Assembly: GCA_029204225.1 (NCBI GenBank)
Contig: CM055100.1
Coordinates: 26,860,649-26,924,648, forward strand
Source: Diphasiastrum complanatum
Taxonomy: Eukaryota; Streptophyta; Lycopodiopsida; Lycopodiales; Lycopodiaceae
Direction of reading: 5' to 3'
DNA length: 64,000 nt
Made by a program: the position numbers and the translations under genes. Shown in pieces: positions 45,212 to 57,112 of this stretch. A model generated the notes under the pieces. The model searched no databases. It saw only the letters and a list, made by a program, of their open reading frames with translations, and was not told where the DNA came from. The first letter of the stretch is position 1. Every line of letters starts with the position of its first letter.

Positions 45212-45478
45212 CTCCCATTCCCTTCTCGTCTCTTCTCCTCTGCCTTCATAAGCTCTGCTTTTCTCTGGATCGATCTCCATAAGCTTTGCATTGCTTTGGG
45301 TTTTGGGTGATCTTCATCACGACCCATTGGTTTTGTAGCTGTTTTTCTTGTTTTCCTTCAATTAGGTGACAAATCTGCTGTTTTTTGAGCTCTTTTTAGT
45401 GTGAAATTAGTGACGATCCATTGTTTTTGGAGCTGTTTTGGTTATTTGATCTGAAGGATTTCTTAGTGTTCTGCAAGG

Positions 45479-47676
45479 ATGAGTAAAGGCGAAGGGCCTG
45501 CTATTGGTATAGATTTAGGAACTACGTACTCGTGTGTGGGAGTTTGGCAGCATGATCGTGTTGAGATCATTGCTAATGATCAGGGGAATCGGACTACTCC
45601 TTCCTATGTTGCATTTACTGATACGGAGCGGTTGATCGGAGATGCTGCGAAGAATCAAGTGGCCATGAATCCTACAAACACCGTCTTCGGTAAATATCTA
45701 GCCTTCGTACATACTCTGTTTTCCGTTGATTGAGCTTAGATCTAGTGCTGTTTTTCCATTTCAGGAAAAGCATTTCATCTTAGTTTTTGTGGAGATGTGA
45801 TTTTCCGCTAATAATTGTTGACTGATTGGTCTCCAGCATAGAGCACTTGTTGTATGAAAGAATAGGATCTACTTTAGCATTTGTTAAATACAGATCCGAT
45901 TTTCTAACTAAGAATGGTTGATGGTGATCTGCAGATGCGAAGCGGTTGATTGGAAGGAGGTTCTCTGATCCCTCTGTGCAGAGTGACATCAAGCTATGGC
46001 CGTTCAAGGTGATTCCTGGCCCGGGTGACAAGCCCATGATCGTTGTGAACTACAAGGGCGAGGAGAAGCAGTTCTCTGCGGAGGAGATCTCGTCCATGGT
46101 CCTGATTAAGATGAAGGAAATCGCAGAAGCCTACCTTGGGACTACGATCAAGAACGCGGTGGTGACTGTTCCTGCTTACTTCAATGATTCTCAGAGGCAG
46201 GCAACCAAGGATGCGGGTGTGATTTCTGGCTTGAATGTTATGAGAATCATCAACGAGCCTACTGCAGCTGCCATCGCCTATGGCCTTGACAAAAAGGCCA
46301 CAAGCGTTGGAGAGAAGAATGTTCTGATCTTTGATTTGGGAGGGGGAACGTTTGATGTTTCGCTGCTGACTATTGAAGAGGGTATCTTCGAAGTCAAGGC
46401 AACGGCTGGTGACACTCATCTTGGTGGTGAGGATTTTGATAACAGAATGGTGAATCACTTTGTGCAGGAGTTCAAGAGAAAGTATAAGAAGGATATTAGT
46501 GGAAATGCACGAGCTTTGAGGAGATTGAGGACTGCTTGCGAGAGAGCGAAGAGGACTTTGTCTTCCACTGCTCAAACAACAATTGAAATTGATTCTTTGT
46601 ACGAGGGTATTGATTTCTATTCAACCATTACTAGAGCTAGATTTGAAGAATTGAACATGGATTTGTTTAGAAAGTGCATGGAGCCCGTGGAGAAGTGCCT
46701 GCGCGATGCCAAGATGGACAAAAGCTCCATCCATGACGTTGTGCTTGTAGGTGGATCCACTCGCATTCCCAAAGTACAGCAGCTTCTGCAAGACTTCTTC
46801 AATGGCAAGGAGCTTTGCAAGAGCATTAACCCTGATGAGGCAGTTGCCTACGGAGCGGCAGTGCAAGCTGCCATTCTGAGCGGAGAAGGCAACGAGAAAG
46901 TACAAGATTTACTATTGCTTGATGTCACCCCTCTGTCCCTCGGCCTGGAAACAGCGGGAGGTGTGATGACTGTGTTGATCCCTCGCAACACTACCATTCC
47001 TACCAAGAAAGAACAGGTTTTCTCTACGTACTCAGACAATCAGCCTGGTGTGTTGATCCAAGTCTATGAGGGCGAGCGATCCAGAACCAGAGACAATAAT
47101 TTGCTTGGCAAATTTGAGTTGTCTGGCATTCCTCCTGCCCCCAGAGGCGTACCTCAGATTAATGTTTGCTTTGACATTGATGCAAATGGCATATTGAATG
47201 TCTCTGCAGAGGATAAGACTACTGGGCAAAAGAACAAGATCACCATCACTAATGACAAGGGCCGACTGAGTAAGGAAGAGATCGAGAAGATGGTGCAGGA
47301 TGCTGAGAAGTACAAGTCTGAAGACGAAGAGCATAAGAAGAAGATCGAATCCAAAAATTCTTTGGAAAACTATGCTTACAACATGAGGAACACCATCAAG
47401 GATGATAAGATTGCAGGCAAGCTGGATCCATCAGACAAGAAGAAAATTGAAGATGCAGTGGAACAAGCCATCCAGTGGCTGGATCACAATCAGTTGGCTG
47501 AGGCGGATGAGTTCGATGACAAGATGAAGGAATTGGAGAGTATCTGCAACCCAATCATTGCTCGGATGTATCAGGGTGGGGCTGCTCCTGATACCCCTGC
47601 TGGTGGCTATGGCGGCTCTGATGATGGGCATACCAGCGGTGGTGGTGCTGGACCTAAGATCGAGGAGGTGGATTAA
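45479..47676 (+). CDS. HSC70: Cytosolic heat shock cognate 70 kDa protein
   Basis: ATP-driven chaperone of the cytosol and nucleus. Exons 45479-45689 and 45935-47676 give 650 residues, the usual length. Seen are the ATPase signatures IDLGTTYS (11-18), [11 protein letters not shown] (203-213) and [15 protein letters not shown] (339-353), the substrate domain ([19 protein letters not shown]) and the Gly-rich tail ending EEVD, which binds TPR co-chaperones and marks the cytosolic type. There is no signal or transit peptide and no KDEL/HDEL. The intron is phase 1 within the codon of Asp71 (V-F-D-A-K), a position I recall as shared by many plant cytosolic HSC70 genes. The ATG follows CTGCAAGG and is the only one giving the conserved start. 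A heat-shock element lies upstream. Coding sequence intact. Confidence 0.97.
45690..45934 (+). other. HSC70: Intron of HSC70
   Basis: 245 bases from GTAAATATC to TGATCTGCAG. Splicing rejoins the split codon for Asp71. Confidence 0.95.
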
Positions 47677-49317
47677 TTGCTTCTGCTGTTGCTGCAGCTT
47701 TTATTTCTTGTTTAACTGACGTTTGGATCGCCTATCTTTCAACTTGGTGAATTGGATTGGATATCAACTGTGTTGTGATTTTGTACGGATGATTATGAAG
47801 TAAAGTTACAATTGGGGGTTGTATTTTGATACACCCCTCGCAAGTTTCTTATACACGCTGCTTTTTTACAGTATATTATATAGAAATGTTCTTTTTCTGC
47901 TTTTCATCATGTTGTTCATGGGTTTTTATCGGATGTATGGCCCAAGCAGCTGGTCACTGTCGCATGTCCTTGTAAATGACTTGTTTTTTGCAATTTATAA
48001 TATATTATGGCAATGTTAAACTCTCGGATCGTCTTTTGACTTGATGAGGTTATTTTGATCGTTAACAGGAACTTTATGTTAGTCGGTCCATATGCCCACA
48101 CGGATCGATCCAAAAAGCTTTTACTTTTAGCCCCTTAACAACAGGCGCCTGATTGAATAATCCCTACTTCATATCGTATTCATTGAATAAGTAGAGGATT
48201 GATATCATGACATTATTATCAGACTATCGGGCATTCACGAGATCTGAAATTGGGCTCAGCTCAGCCTACAACAGGTTTTAAACGTAATAGATTGACAATG
48301 TGCTTCGCTCTGGCTGTTTACATTCCAATAAGTTAAATCACAAGATTTTTACTTCCCAGGCAAAAATGGTAAATTAATGGCCTTTGTAAGCTATTTTTCT
48401 AGGAGTTTCTCGTTTCATCATATTATGGTGAGATTAAAGGGTCATGATGATTTCATCATATTCAAACAATGTATCTGTAGTTGTACATTGAAGAACAATG
48501 ATCCTCCCATCTCGAGAGAACCAAGCTACTCACCATTATATATATGTGTGTAATATATATGTATTTATATACATCGAATGAATCTTTATAGCGGCCATTC
48601 TATGAAAAATGTTATATCTTGCATGTACAATATATTTTCTGTGACCCACGTCACAAAAAAGGCTCAGAATGTATGTTCGAATGAAGATACACGATTCGTG
48701 TGCATACTGTAATCCACGTGTCCATAATCGCAAGAATCACTTTTTTACACGATTCGCAGTTCTTGAAAGATAAATCTGGTGTATATATTCTCTAAGTTTA
48801 ACAGACGTCTCTAACATCTCAGTGAGGGTAAAAGTTTTGAGAAAAAAGATTCTAAAATTCTATTGTGAATCGTTGAAATTTGGCAAAGAATCGTTGAAAT
48901 TGTAAGGACTTTGAATCTATTTTCAAGACCGGAGGATTCATAACACAAATTTACACGTCACATGCTGACTCGTGAATGCTACAGAAGCTGGAAAGAGTTG
49001 CAAGAAACCGACATGCTATGATTATAATGCTCATGAACCTCAAATGAACCTCAAATTTTAGAAAGAGTATAAAATATGTATATTATGGAATGGGCCGGGC
49101 AGGTTCGGTGTTGTAAAAATTTGATAAGCTCGAGGCGAGTCTAAAATATATTGAAAAGCAGGCCCTGCTATTAACGTCAGCTGGCCATTATCTAATACAT
49201 CATGAATGGACTATGTCGTGCACATCCTATTGCGTAATTGGATACTTTGAAAATTTTCACATGCTCATTATCTTTGAAAATTTTCACATAATGAGATGTT
49301 TAACTTTTTCGCCCATT
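47677..49317. other. 3' UTR of HSC70 and intergenic DNA
   Basis: The first 200-350 bases should hold the 3' UTR; no perfect AATAAA was seen. Beyond it no gene is recognised. Confidence 0.5.
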
Positions 49318-49979
49318 GACATTGTCACATGCAACCTGCCCATGACCCTGACCTGATGCTTGACGACCCTGACCTGATGCTTGACACGCAAGTTGGAATG
49401 TGTAGCAGGTTGGAATGTGTATTAAATTTTTTCTAAAATAAACAAATGCTTATTTTGCATTTTAATAAAACATTTTCAACTACTCTGACATTGCCACATG
49501 GCAGCTTGCCCTTGATTTGATGCATGACACACATGTTGGAATGTGTAGTAAGTTTTTTTTAAAAACTAAACATATGTCTATATTGCTTTTTAATTTGTTC
49601 AAAAAGTGGGAAAGTATCCATTACTTGTATGCTAAGCTCGTCCTATACATGGCCAAAGGGAAAGGGGACAAGGAGGATACAATTTTAAGAAGAGCATCTC
49701 AGTGAGGTGTATGAGTAGAGTTGTTGAGTGCCCTCAAATAGATGTAGCCTCGAATCTAGACCAATAACGACCACAAGCGTCTTAACATACGTATGCAAAA
49801 AAGAGTCTTAACATATGTATGCAAAAATGAAAGAAAGAGAGGATACAACTTTTAAGATATATTTGAAAATGAAACTGTAGTTCTTGTTTAGAATTTTTTT
49901 CACATATCAAATCATGGGAGAATTTTTTTTCACATATCAAATCATGAGAGAATTTTTTTCACATATCAAATCATGAGAG
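49318..49979. repeat. Cluster of short tandem duplications
   Basis: A unit starting GACATTG(T/C)CACATG recurs at 49318 and 49487 (169 bp apart) and includes a doubled ACCCTGACCTGATGCTTGAC. GTCTTAACATA(C/T)GTATGCAAA occurs at about 49779 and 49805. From about 49891 to 49979 a 30-bp unit (GAATTTTTTT-CACATATCAA-ATCATG-GAG) is repeated three times. Confidence 0.8.
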
Positions 49980-50309
49980 CATAGTGTAGATGCACCGTTA
50001 AACCCAATGTGATTGTGAATCAATATAAAGTTTTACCTTGACACATTATGAGAAGCAAAAATAACCACATGCATTGCAAATTTGTGGTAAAAAAGAAGCT
50101 GAATACAATAGTAGGAAATCTATTTGTATTAAGGTAATGAGCTGAACACATTCTCCAAAATAAGCATGTGCCTATGAAAGCAATGATGGTGCTTAAAAAT
50201 AAGTGTATGGGTATATTTTGATTTAAAACATTATTTGATATATCCAGGCCAAGTGTTATATACTTGTTTTCATTTTTTTTTATAATGATGATTTTCAAAT
50301 TGCTACTGC

Positions 50310-51078
50310 AGAAATGATGCTCAATGAGTTCGAGAAACTTGGAAAGACCTAGCAGACACAGATGGAAAAGTTGCAGTTGCAATTTGATGAGAAGATCAAA
50401 GCATTGGAAAATTTTCATGGAGAAGCAAACAAGGAACCTGAGAAGGTTGCAAAGACTTTTCCTACCACGGAAAATATCTGGTGTTCTATTTGTACAGAAA
50501 ATCACACAGTGAACGAGTGTCCTCATTCGAAAAAACGAATGGACATCAGTGTTTGCCATCTATGTAATTCACCTGACCATGAGACTGCTTTTTGCAATTT
50601 CAACCCTCGGATAATTCATCAACGGTATGCCCAGATGGGATATCGAGAACCACAGTATGGAGGAAATCCAGCAGCAAGACTACGACAATCTATTCTTAGA
50701 TACCCGGAACGCTTAGCGTTGCCAGCCCCACCAAAACACTCCGCTCCTCCTGCCAATTTGATGGAACCAGAACCTTGCGGAAGTGCTGAGCAATGGAGCT
50801 ATGGTAATGATCAGGAAGGTGGATCTTCAGAACAATATGCCATTTATGCTACCGCTCAACAACAAGCCTCGAGAAGTTGGACCAGAGCACCACTTGGATG
50901 CTTTGCATGTGGAGAAAATCACAGAGTTACAGAATGCCCAAATAAAGAAAAATTTGTACCATTCTGTCCTGATTGTGGATATGGGCATTGCTATAAAGAC
51001 TGTCCAGAAAGACCGAAGCCACCACCAGCTACAGCACCTGTAAATTTGATAACAATCAAGCAAGGATCAGTAGCTTAG
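50310..51078 (+). pseudogene. Gypsy nucleocapsid with four zinc knuckles (E)
   Basis: C-terminal gag. Starts MLNEFEKLGKT-stop, then a short coiled stretch (QMEKLQLQFDEKIKALENF). Four Cys-His knuckles follow: CSICTENHTVNEC, CHLCNSPDHETAFC, CFACGENHRVTEC and CPDCGYGHCYKDC. The second has the standard CX2CX4HX4C spacing; the other three have CX2CX3HX4C, one residue shorter. Between the second and third lies a Pro/Gln-rich linker (PAPPKHSAPPANL). The frame ends at a TAG at 51076-51078. The usual gag capsid domain is missing upstream. Confidence 0.8.
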
Positions 51079-51659
51079 AATAAACCAAGTGCACCCTTGA
51101 TGGTGGTCACCAAAGCACAAAAGCAAAAAGAACCAGTAGTGGATCCATTACATGCTAATTCTATACCATTGAACGATACACCAACAGCATCGGGAGTCTA
51201 TCCAAATCTTAATGTAGAAAAATGAAGATATCAGGATATGAGACAGTGGATTAAACATCTGCAAGAAGAAGAGGAAAATGAAGCTGCTAAAGTAACAACT
51301 GAAGTTCGGTCTTCACCATTGCAGCCTCCAAGAAATTGATGTACGAATATGAATGATCAATTATATCATCATGAAGAACCCTTCAATATGACTGAACCGG
51401 AAGTACCGCATACAGAATTACTCATGAACATTTTGTCTAGCAAGATCAATATTTCATTGAGAGAGTTCCTAAAGTTGATGCCAAAAGCAAAAGAAGTCTT
51501 AGTGCAAAAGTTAGCTCAAGAAGAACCAGAAGTCTATCAGGATTTTGTGCTGGATTTGAAGAATCTAACGATGTATTCCATGTTGGAGCCACTTGGGAAA
51601 GTGAACAAAAAGATGTCACTCTGCCGATACAACATAGACAATTTCCCAAAGAAGAAGCC
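51079..51659 (+). pseudogene. Gag-protease linker (E)
   Basis: Interrupted frames. From 51349 the reading TELLMNILSSKINISLREFL and KLMPKAKEVLVQKLAQEE is a conserved-looking helix block; a related block occurs at 44174-44476. Confidence 0.6.
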
Positions 51660-52151
51660 GTGATAGATGGCGGTTCAGGAGTTAACCTGATTTCTACAAG
51701 GCTATGTGCAAAATGGGGCCTTACAAAGATCAAAGCTGCTACTTTTGCTATTAAGCTAGCTGATCAAACGACAGTTCATCCACGAGGAATGGTGGAATAT
51801 ATACCTGTCAGGATTGCAGGAGTACAGTTCGTCATTACTTTCGTCGTGATGGATTTACCAAAAGCGCCAAATGTCTACCGCGCTTTATTAGGACATCCAT
51901 GGTTACGAGTTGCGCAAGTAATTCATAACTGGGGCTCTGGAAAAATCACTTTTGAAAATCGTGAACGTGCAGTTAAAGTTGATCCTACGACTTGGACTAT
52001 CAAACCAATGGTTCAAAAAGAAGATGATGATTCATCAACAACGGATCACACTTGTGATCGACTAAAGCAAAAATTGGGAGTTCACTACGATTCTCAAACG
52101 GATACTGTCAATTGGAATGAAGCTCTTGCAACAATTGATTATACAGCATGA
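51640..52151 (+). pseudogene. Gypsy aspartic protease (E)
   Basis: Reads VIDGGSGVNLISTRLCAKWG with D-G-G-S-G at the active site, a hydrophobic strand (VQFVITFVVMDLPKAP) and the second-half motif ALLGHPWLRV. The frame is open from 51660 to the TGA at 52149-52151. The Asp is kept; T/S-G-A is replaced by G-G-S. It processes gag-pol in an active element. Confidence 0.82.
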
Positions 52152-52940
52152 TATATGTGTCAACAAGATATTCAATTAGAGTTGAGCGAGATTTCCTTAT
52201 TAGATCGAACTTTGGATACACCAATCACGTTTCCACTAAATGTGCTGAATGTAGCCTGGATATCAACAGAACCTATACCAGATCCAATTGAGGATGATCT
52301 CATACCAGTGAGCCATGCCTTGACTTATGATGGCAATGTTGAACTTACGGATGAGCAGATTTTAAATCATATGGATCCGACCAGATTTGGAGTGCGTAAT
52401 GTTCCTGATGAACCAACAATCAAACCACCCAAAGCAGTTATATTGAAGGAAGACAAGATCGCAGGTTCAATGACGAAGAAACAAGCTAAGCAACATTATA
52501 ATACGGTCCTGAAATGAGAAAATCTCCCTTGAAAGATTGATTCAAAGGAAGTGCCACCTCTATTGGATAAAGGCCAAGGAAAAGTCAAGAATGATTTTTC
52601 AAGTCGGACTTCCAGCAAGACATCATCGTCTAGGAAGTCTTCACATGTGAAGAAAGAATTATCATCTCGAAAGTCATCACCTCCACGATCAGTTCTTGCT
52701 AAGAAGGCTAAACGAAGATCCAAGACAAGTCCTTTTGAATAAAAATAAGCAAATGTAGTCCAGCTTGATATGCCAGAGCATTCTAAACGTTATACACTGG
52801 ATGATGTGGTTATTATGTTATCTAAAGCACATCGTGAACCTGAAGAACACATACCAGAATCTAAAGAGGTTTACGATGGCCCAGCTAGGACACAGCCAAT
52901 GAATCTTGCCGAACCTTGAGAACCGGAAAAGATTGTACAA
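52152..52940 (+). pseudogene. Protease-RT linker (E)
   Basis: Two open blocks: 52155-52517 (SLLDRTLDTPITFPLNVLN, GVRNVPDEPTIKPPKAVIL) and a Ser/Lys-rich stretch at 52551-52742. No catalytic motif. Confidence 0.55.
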
Positions 52941-53629
52941 GTGGGATCACAACTTACTCCTAAACAGTATCAAGCACTCCGCTTGTTACTTATTAAGTAT
53001 CAAGATTGCTTCGCATGGACTTATCAAGATTTGAAGGGTATTCTGACATTAGTGATTGAACATACCATACCTTTAGTACCTGATGCAGTTCCAAAGGTTA
53101 CAAAGTTTTATCACTGTAATCCTAATGTGGCAGATCTGATAAAGAAAGAACTTCAGAGATTGCTTGACACCGATTTCATTTATGAGATCGAGCGCACTGA
53201 ATGGATTTCACCGATTGTCATTGTTCCTAAGATGGAAAATTGAGGATTTGTGTGAATCTCAAAGCATTGAATAAAGTGACATGGAAGGATCACTTTCCGT
53301 TGTCTTTTACTGAAAGCATTTTCGATCGCCTTGCTGGAGCGGAAGCTTATAGTTTCCTAGATGGATTTAGTGGTTACAACCAGGTTAAGATTGCACCTGC
53401 CGATCGCCACAAAACTGCTTTTGCAATAGAATGGGGCACCTATGCTTACAAAGTAATGTCGTTTGGACTCTGTAATGCACCAAGTTCATTCCAAAGAGTA
53501 ATGCAATTTGCTTTTAAAGATTATCTACAGAAATTCCTTGAAATTTACTTGGACGACTTGGGAGTTCATAGTAGAGATACAGACCACCATTGTTCCTATT
53601 TGGACAGTAGAGGCGTTAGAAGCCTTTGA
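52941..53629 (+). pseudogene. Gypsy reverse transcriptase (E)
   Basis: Reads LLIKYQDCFAWTYQDLKGI, DTDFIYEIERTEWISPIVIV then, after a one-base frame change at about 53240, MRICVNLKALNKVTWKDHFP, FSGYNQVKIAPADRHKTAF, MSFGLCNAPSSFQRVMQ and the catalytic FLEIYLDDLGVHS. After HHCSYL the sequence jumps into the end of the connection domain, so roughly 100 residues are deleted. Confidence 0.9.
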
Positions 53630-54120
53630 AAAGTTAAAAAAAGCATTAACTTCAGCACCAATACTGCGTTCTCCAGATTGGACGATAGAGTTTCATGTTC
53701 ATACGGATGTCTCAAAATACGCCATTGGATCAGTTTTGATGCAGCCAGGTGACTATAAGAAAGATTATCCTTTACGATTTGCAAGCAGACAGCTTACAGA
53801 TCCAGAAAAGAATCATTCAACAACAAAACGTGAAGCGCTAGCCATGATTTTTTATGTTCGGAAATTTCGTCACTACCTCATGGAAACGCACTTTGCATTT
53901 TATACGGATCATCAACCGTTACTTTACTTGGTAAACAAGACATGCAATACTGGACGTATTGCAAGATGGTTATTATTATCGACTGAATTTGACTTTCATT
54001 ATCTAGCCGATCACGTTTCGCGAATTGAATCCGCACCAGTTAATACTGAAGTGGATGATGAACTGCCAGATGCCGCGTTGTTCTATGTCGAAACAGTATA
54101 TGAGTGGGCGGTAGATATTA
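53590..54120 (+). pseudogene. Gypsy RNase H (E)
   Basis: Reads EALEAFEKLKKALTSAPILR, then HVHTDVSKYAIGSVLMQPGD (first catalytic Asp in H-T-D), PLRFASRQLTDPEKNHSTTK with R-E-A-L-A, and FAFYTDHQPLLYLVN. The frame is open from 53508 to 54575 and runs on into the integrase zinc finger. Confidence 0.9.
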
Positions 54121-55009
54121 TTGAGTCCCTGATGCTAGGACAATCGAATGACTCTTTGACAAAAGTACAAAAGAGACAATTGTTTTATAAGGCTCAACCT
54201 TATCAATTAATTGCAGGACAATTGTACCGTCGTGGATCAGATAATATTTTACGAAGGGGTGTTTTACCACATGAAGTACCACATTTAATCATGTTTTCAC
54301 ATGATGGCATGGGTGGAGGACACTTCTCTACAGATATATTGTTCGCAAACTTTTGCAATCCGGTTGTTGGTGGCCTACGCTTCATAAGGACACACAAAAT
54401 TTTATTTAGACATGTGATGTTTGCCAGCAAGCACGACGGCCTACTCGACAAAATTATGAACACTTGCATCCGGTATTATCGCAAGCACCGTTTGAAAAAT
54501 GGGGACTGGATTATGTTGGTCCTGTTCATCCTGCCACGCAAGGATCTCAGGCCCGATACACAACTGATTTTATGACCAAGTGGTTTGAAGCCAAAGTTGT
54601 CAAAGTGGCTGATGCGAAATCTACGGCCAAGTTTCTATATGAAAATATTATAATCAGATTTGGATGTCCAGTCAAAATTGTCAGTGACCGGGGTACACAC
54701 TTTGTTAATCAAACAATAAAGTGTTTACTGGAAGATTTTTTCGTTATACATAGATTTAGTACTCCCTACTATCCCAGAGGGAATGGCCAAGCTGAATCTT
54801 CCAATAAGATTCTCTGCACCATTTTGACAAAGACAGTTGAAGCAAGTCGGTCCGATTGGGAACATAAACTGTATGCAGCGTTACGGGCATTCAGAACCGC
54901 TTACAAAAATAGTACAAATCAAACACCTTTTCAACTGGTTTATGGTCAAGATGCTGTTATGCCAATTGAATTTTTAATCCCATCTTTACGCATAGCAGCC
55001 ATAGAATGA
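54121..55009 (+). pseudogene. Gypsy integrase core (E)
   Basis: The HHCC finger begins HDGMGGGHFS near 54300; after a frame change the second pair reads CDVCQQARRP near 54410-54440. The core has WGLDYVGPVHPATQG (first Asp), IVSDRGTHFVN (second Asp) and NGQAESSNK (Glu), with 35 residues between second Asp and Glu, a DD35E core. It ends QTPFQLVYGQDAVMPIEF, the GPY-side motif of gypsy integrases. Confidence 0.9.
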
Positions 55010-55363
55010 TTGAATGATGATATGTCTTTACAACTCCGTCATGAAGCATTGCACAAATTATGTGAAACCCGATTGATGGCAGTTCATGCCTTAGCAGCAG
55101 AGAAAGCCCGCCGCAAGGCATGGCACAATCGTCGATTGCACAAAAAAGATCTGAAAGCAGAAGATCTTGCATTGATGTACAAAACCAAGCTGATCAAGGG
55201 CAAGTTGAAATTTACTGGTGAAGGCCCATATAAAGTGAAGGAAATCTTGAACTATGACGTAGTAATTCTTGAGCACTTGAATGGAAAACGATTCGATACT
55301 CCGGTAAATGGCAGCCGATTACGCAAGTTTTGGCAGCCTGCTCCGCCAGTTCAGCAAGCCTGA
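55010..55363 (+). pseudogene. Gypsy integrase C-terminal domain (E)
   Basis: Follows the core after one TGA. Reads KARRKAWHNRRLHKKDLKAE, DLALMYKTKLIKGKLKFTGE and GPYKVKEIL, the GPY/F module, then GSRLRKFWQP and stop at 55361-55363. No chromodomain is seen after it, so it is not a chromovirus. Confidence 0.88.
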
Positions 55364-56025
55364 TCTCAATTTTTTTTATTTATTTGTTTTTCAATTTTTT
55401 GTTTTTAGTATTTAATTTGCTGGAAATTTTTTTGGAAAAAGACAGTTAAAGAAAAAAAAAATAGCAAAAAATAAGAAAAGACTGATGAGCAAAAGTCAAG
55501 AAGTCATCAACATAAGGGAAAGGAAGCACCTTTTATTTTATGGACAATAACTTAGAAAATCACTGATTTGGGCAGATTTGGCCTAATACAGTACCAAAAA
55601 CCTTTGTTGAGCTCTCAGACTGTACATCCACCCTTGATTTATCCAAATTGAGGTGTGCGAAAGTTCCTAACAAGAGAAAATCCAATTTTTGAGTCAGGCA
55701 AATGTTCAACGATATGCCATTTTGGGAACCTTCGCCAAGCATCATAACCTCATTATAAACCTTCGTCAACCTGCTAGATGATCTTAAAATGTCAAAATTA
55801 GGTTGTCCATAGGTTCAGATTGTGAAAAAATGCATTTATGACAATACCTGGGCGAAGGGCCCTCCAGGGCGAAGGTTCATCCTTCGTCAGCCCTGGAAAA
55901 CGTTCACCCGATAGGTTCAGATCCCTAGAAACCTTCGTCGAGATTTTAATAGCCTATTTTTACAGTATTGCATATGTCTACAAATTTTTGTTCAGAACTG
56001 ATCAGTCAAACTACTATTCAGTGTA
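55364..56025 (+). other. Spacer between pol and the extra gene (E)
   Basis: Non-coding. Holds T- and A-rich runs at 55370-55490, five copies of (A)CCTTCG(T/C)C or its complement between 55728 and 55940, a repeated ATAGGTTCAGAT (55809 and 55910), and a hairpin at 55864-55896 (CCAGGGC-GAAGG, loop TTCAT, CCTTC with a GTCA bulge, GCCCTGG). It could hold a splice acceptor or promoter for the downstream gene; the sequence alone does not decide. Confidence 0.6.
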
Positions 56026-57060
56026 ATGGACCCACCAAATTCACCTATACGTTGGCTGAATTCGATTCATTCCTCACTTGTGCTAGCGAAGCTCTTGCAA
56101 CCAAAGCCTTCCAAATTTTTTGCATTGCCTGCTGATACACTTTCACGCGTTTATAATTCCTTTATGATAATCATGTCTTCTACCGATACTTCCCAGTCTC
56201 CGCGCTATACTATCCATCGTGATGTCCCATCTGCAACGGACATCATGATTCTTCCTAGCACAAGGATGGTCATTCAGTGGATGACCCTTGCGGAGCCTCT
56301 ACTCACTGCAATGGGTATTCATGAGAGAGCCTTTTCGGGTCGTATCAATATGGATTTCATCACTCTTGCCTTCAGTACGTGGAAGGAAGAGAAATCCAAA
56401 TTCTATATCACTTTCCAGGGAGCCACACACAAGTTGCGCGTCACTGAGGCCGCCCTTGCAGCCCTAGGAATATCATCTAGTACGCAGGCCTCAACCAATC
56501 ACAAGCACGCCAAATAGGCCATCAAGCCATTTATTGACCTCACCAACGATCTGCACTGGACCAATGATGGCTACCTTTTGGAAGCCATCATTGAGCCTTC
56601 CATCCACGCAGCTGCCCAGCTATTGAATAATTTTCTGATGGTTGACAACCTCAGGAAAGATCGCATCACATCTCAAATCCTTCACAGGATAGTGGAATCC
56701 CATACTAAGTTGGCCAAAGCCCCTCTTGAACCATAGAATTGGTTCAAGACTATTTCTGGTGAGCTCAAACGAGCTATTAAGGCCAATACTAAGCAGCATC
56801 TTGTTGCTGGCTCTTTATTGTCCCTTTTAGCTGCTTCTCACTTAGAAAACAGAATCCATGGCTTTCACCTAGATTTTGTGCTTTCGGTCTACGAAGAAGC
56901 ACTGGCAGAATCATCCCATCAGGCCTCAAGCTTTCATAGTCGTCGTCGTCCACACAGCGAGATCATAATTATTGACTCGCCTTCTGCGTCATGACGTCGC
57001 ACTAGGCATACCTTGTCAGCTGTGCTTCCACCCCCTGCTGCTGTTCGCACTGAACTTCCC
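56026..57060 (+). pseudogene. Post-pol gene of E, N-terminal part
   Basis: ATG at 56026 (MDPPNSPIRWLNSIHSSL). One frame can be followed to about 57060 with TAG stops at 56515-56517 and 56734-56736 and a TGA near 56991. Readable blocks: RYTIHRDVPSATDIMILPS, WMTLAEPLLTAMGIHERAFS, FITLAFSTWKEEKSKFYITF, ATHKLRVTEAALAALGI, then AIKPFIDLTNDLHWTNDGYL and LLAASHLENRIHGFHLDFVL. The pattern of a globular helical domain with a 'length threshold' end (LAALGI) recalls the plant-mobile or transposase-32 type domains found in env-position ORFs of plant gypsy elements, but this is only an impression. Known homology not established. Confidence 0.6.
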
Positions 57061-57112
57061 ATCCCCTAGCCTCTGATGCTTTCCTCGCTCTACTCTCATA
57101 CAAGGACAGTCT

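Noticed and set aside
45994-47631. Antisense frames of 60-193 codons opposite HSC70
   Set aside because: Shadows of the highly biased HSC70 coding strand; no motifs.
49891-49979. Regular 30-bp repeats as a CRISPR-like array
   Set aside because: Units are directly adjacent without spacers and A/T-rich; a plain minisatellite in plant DNA.
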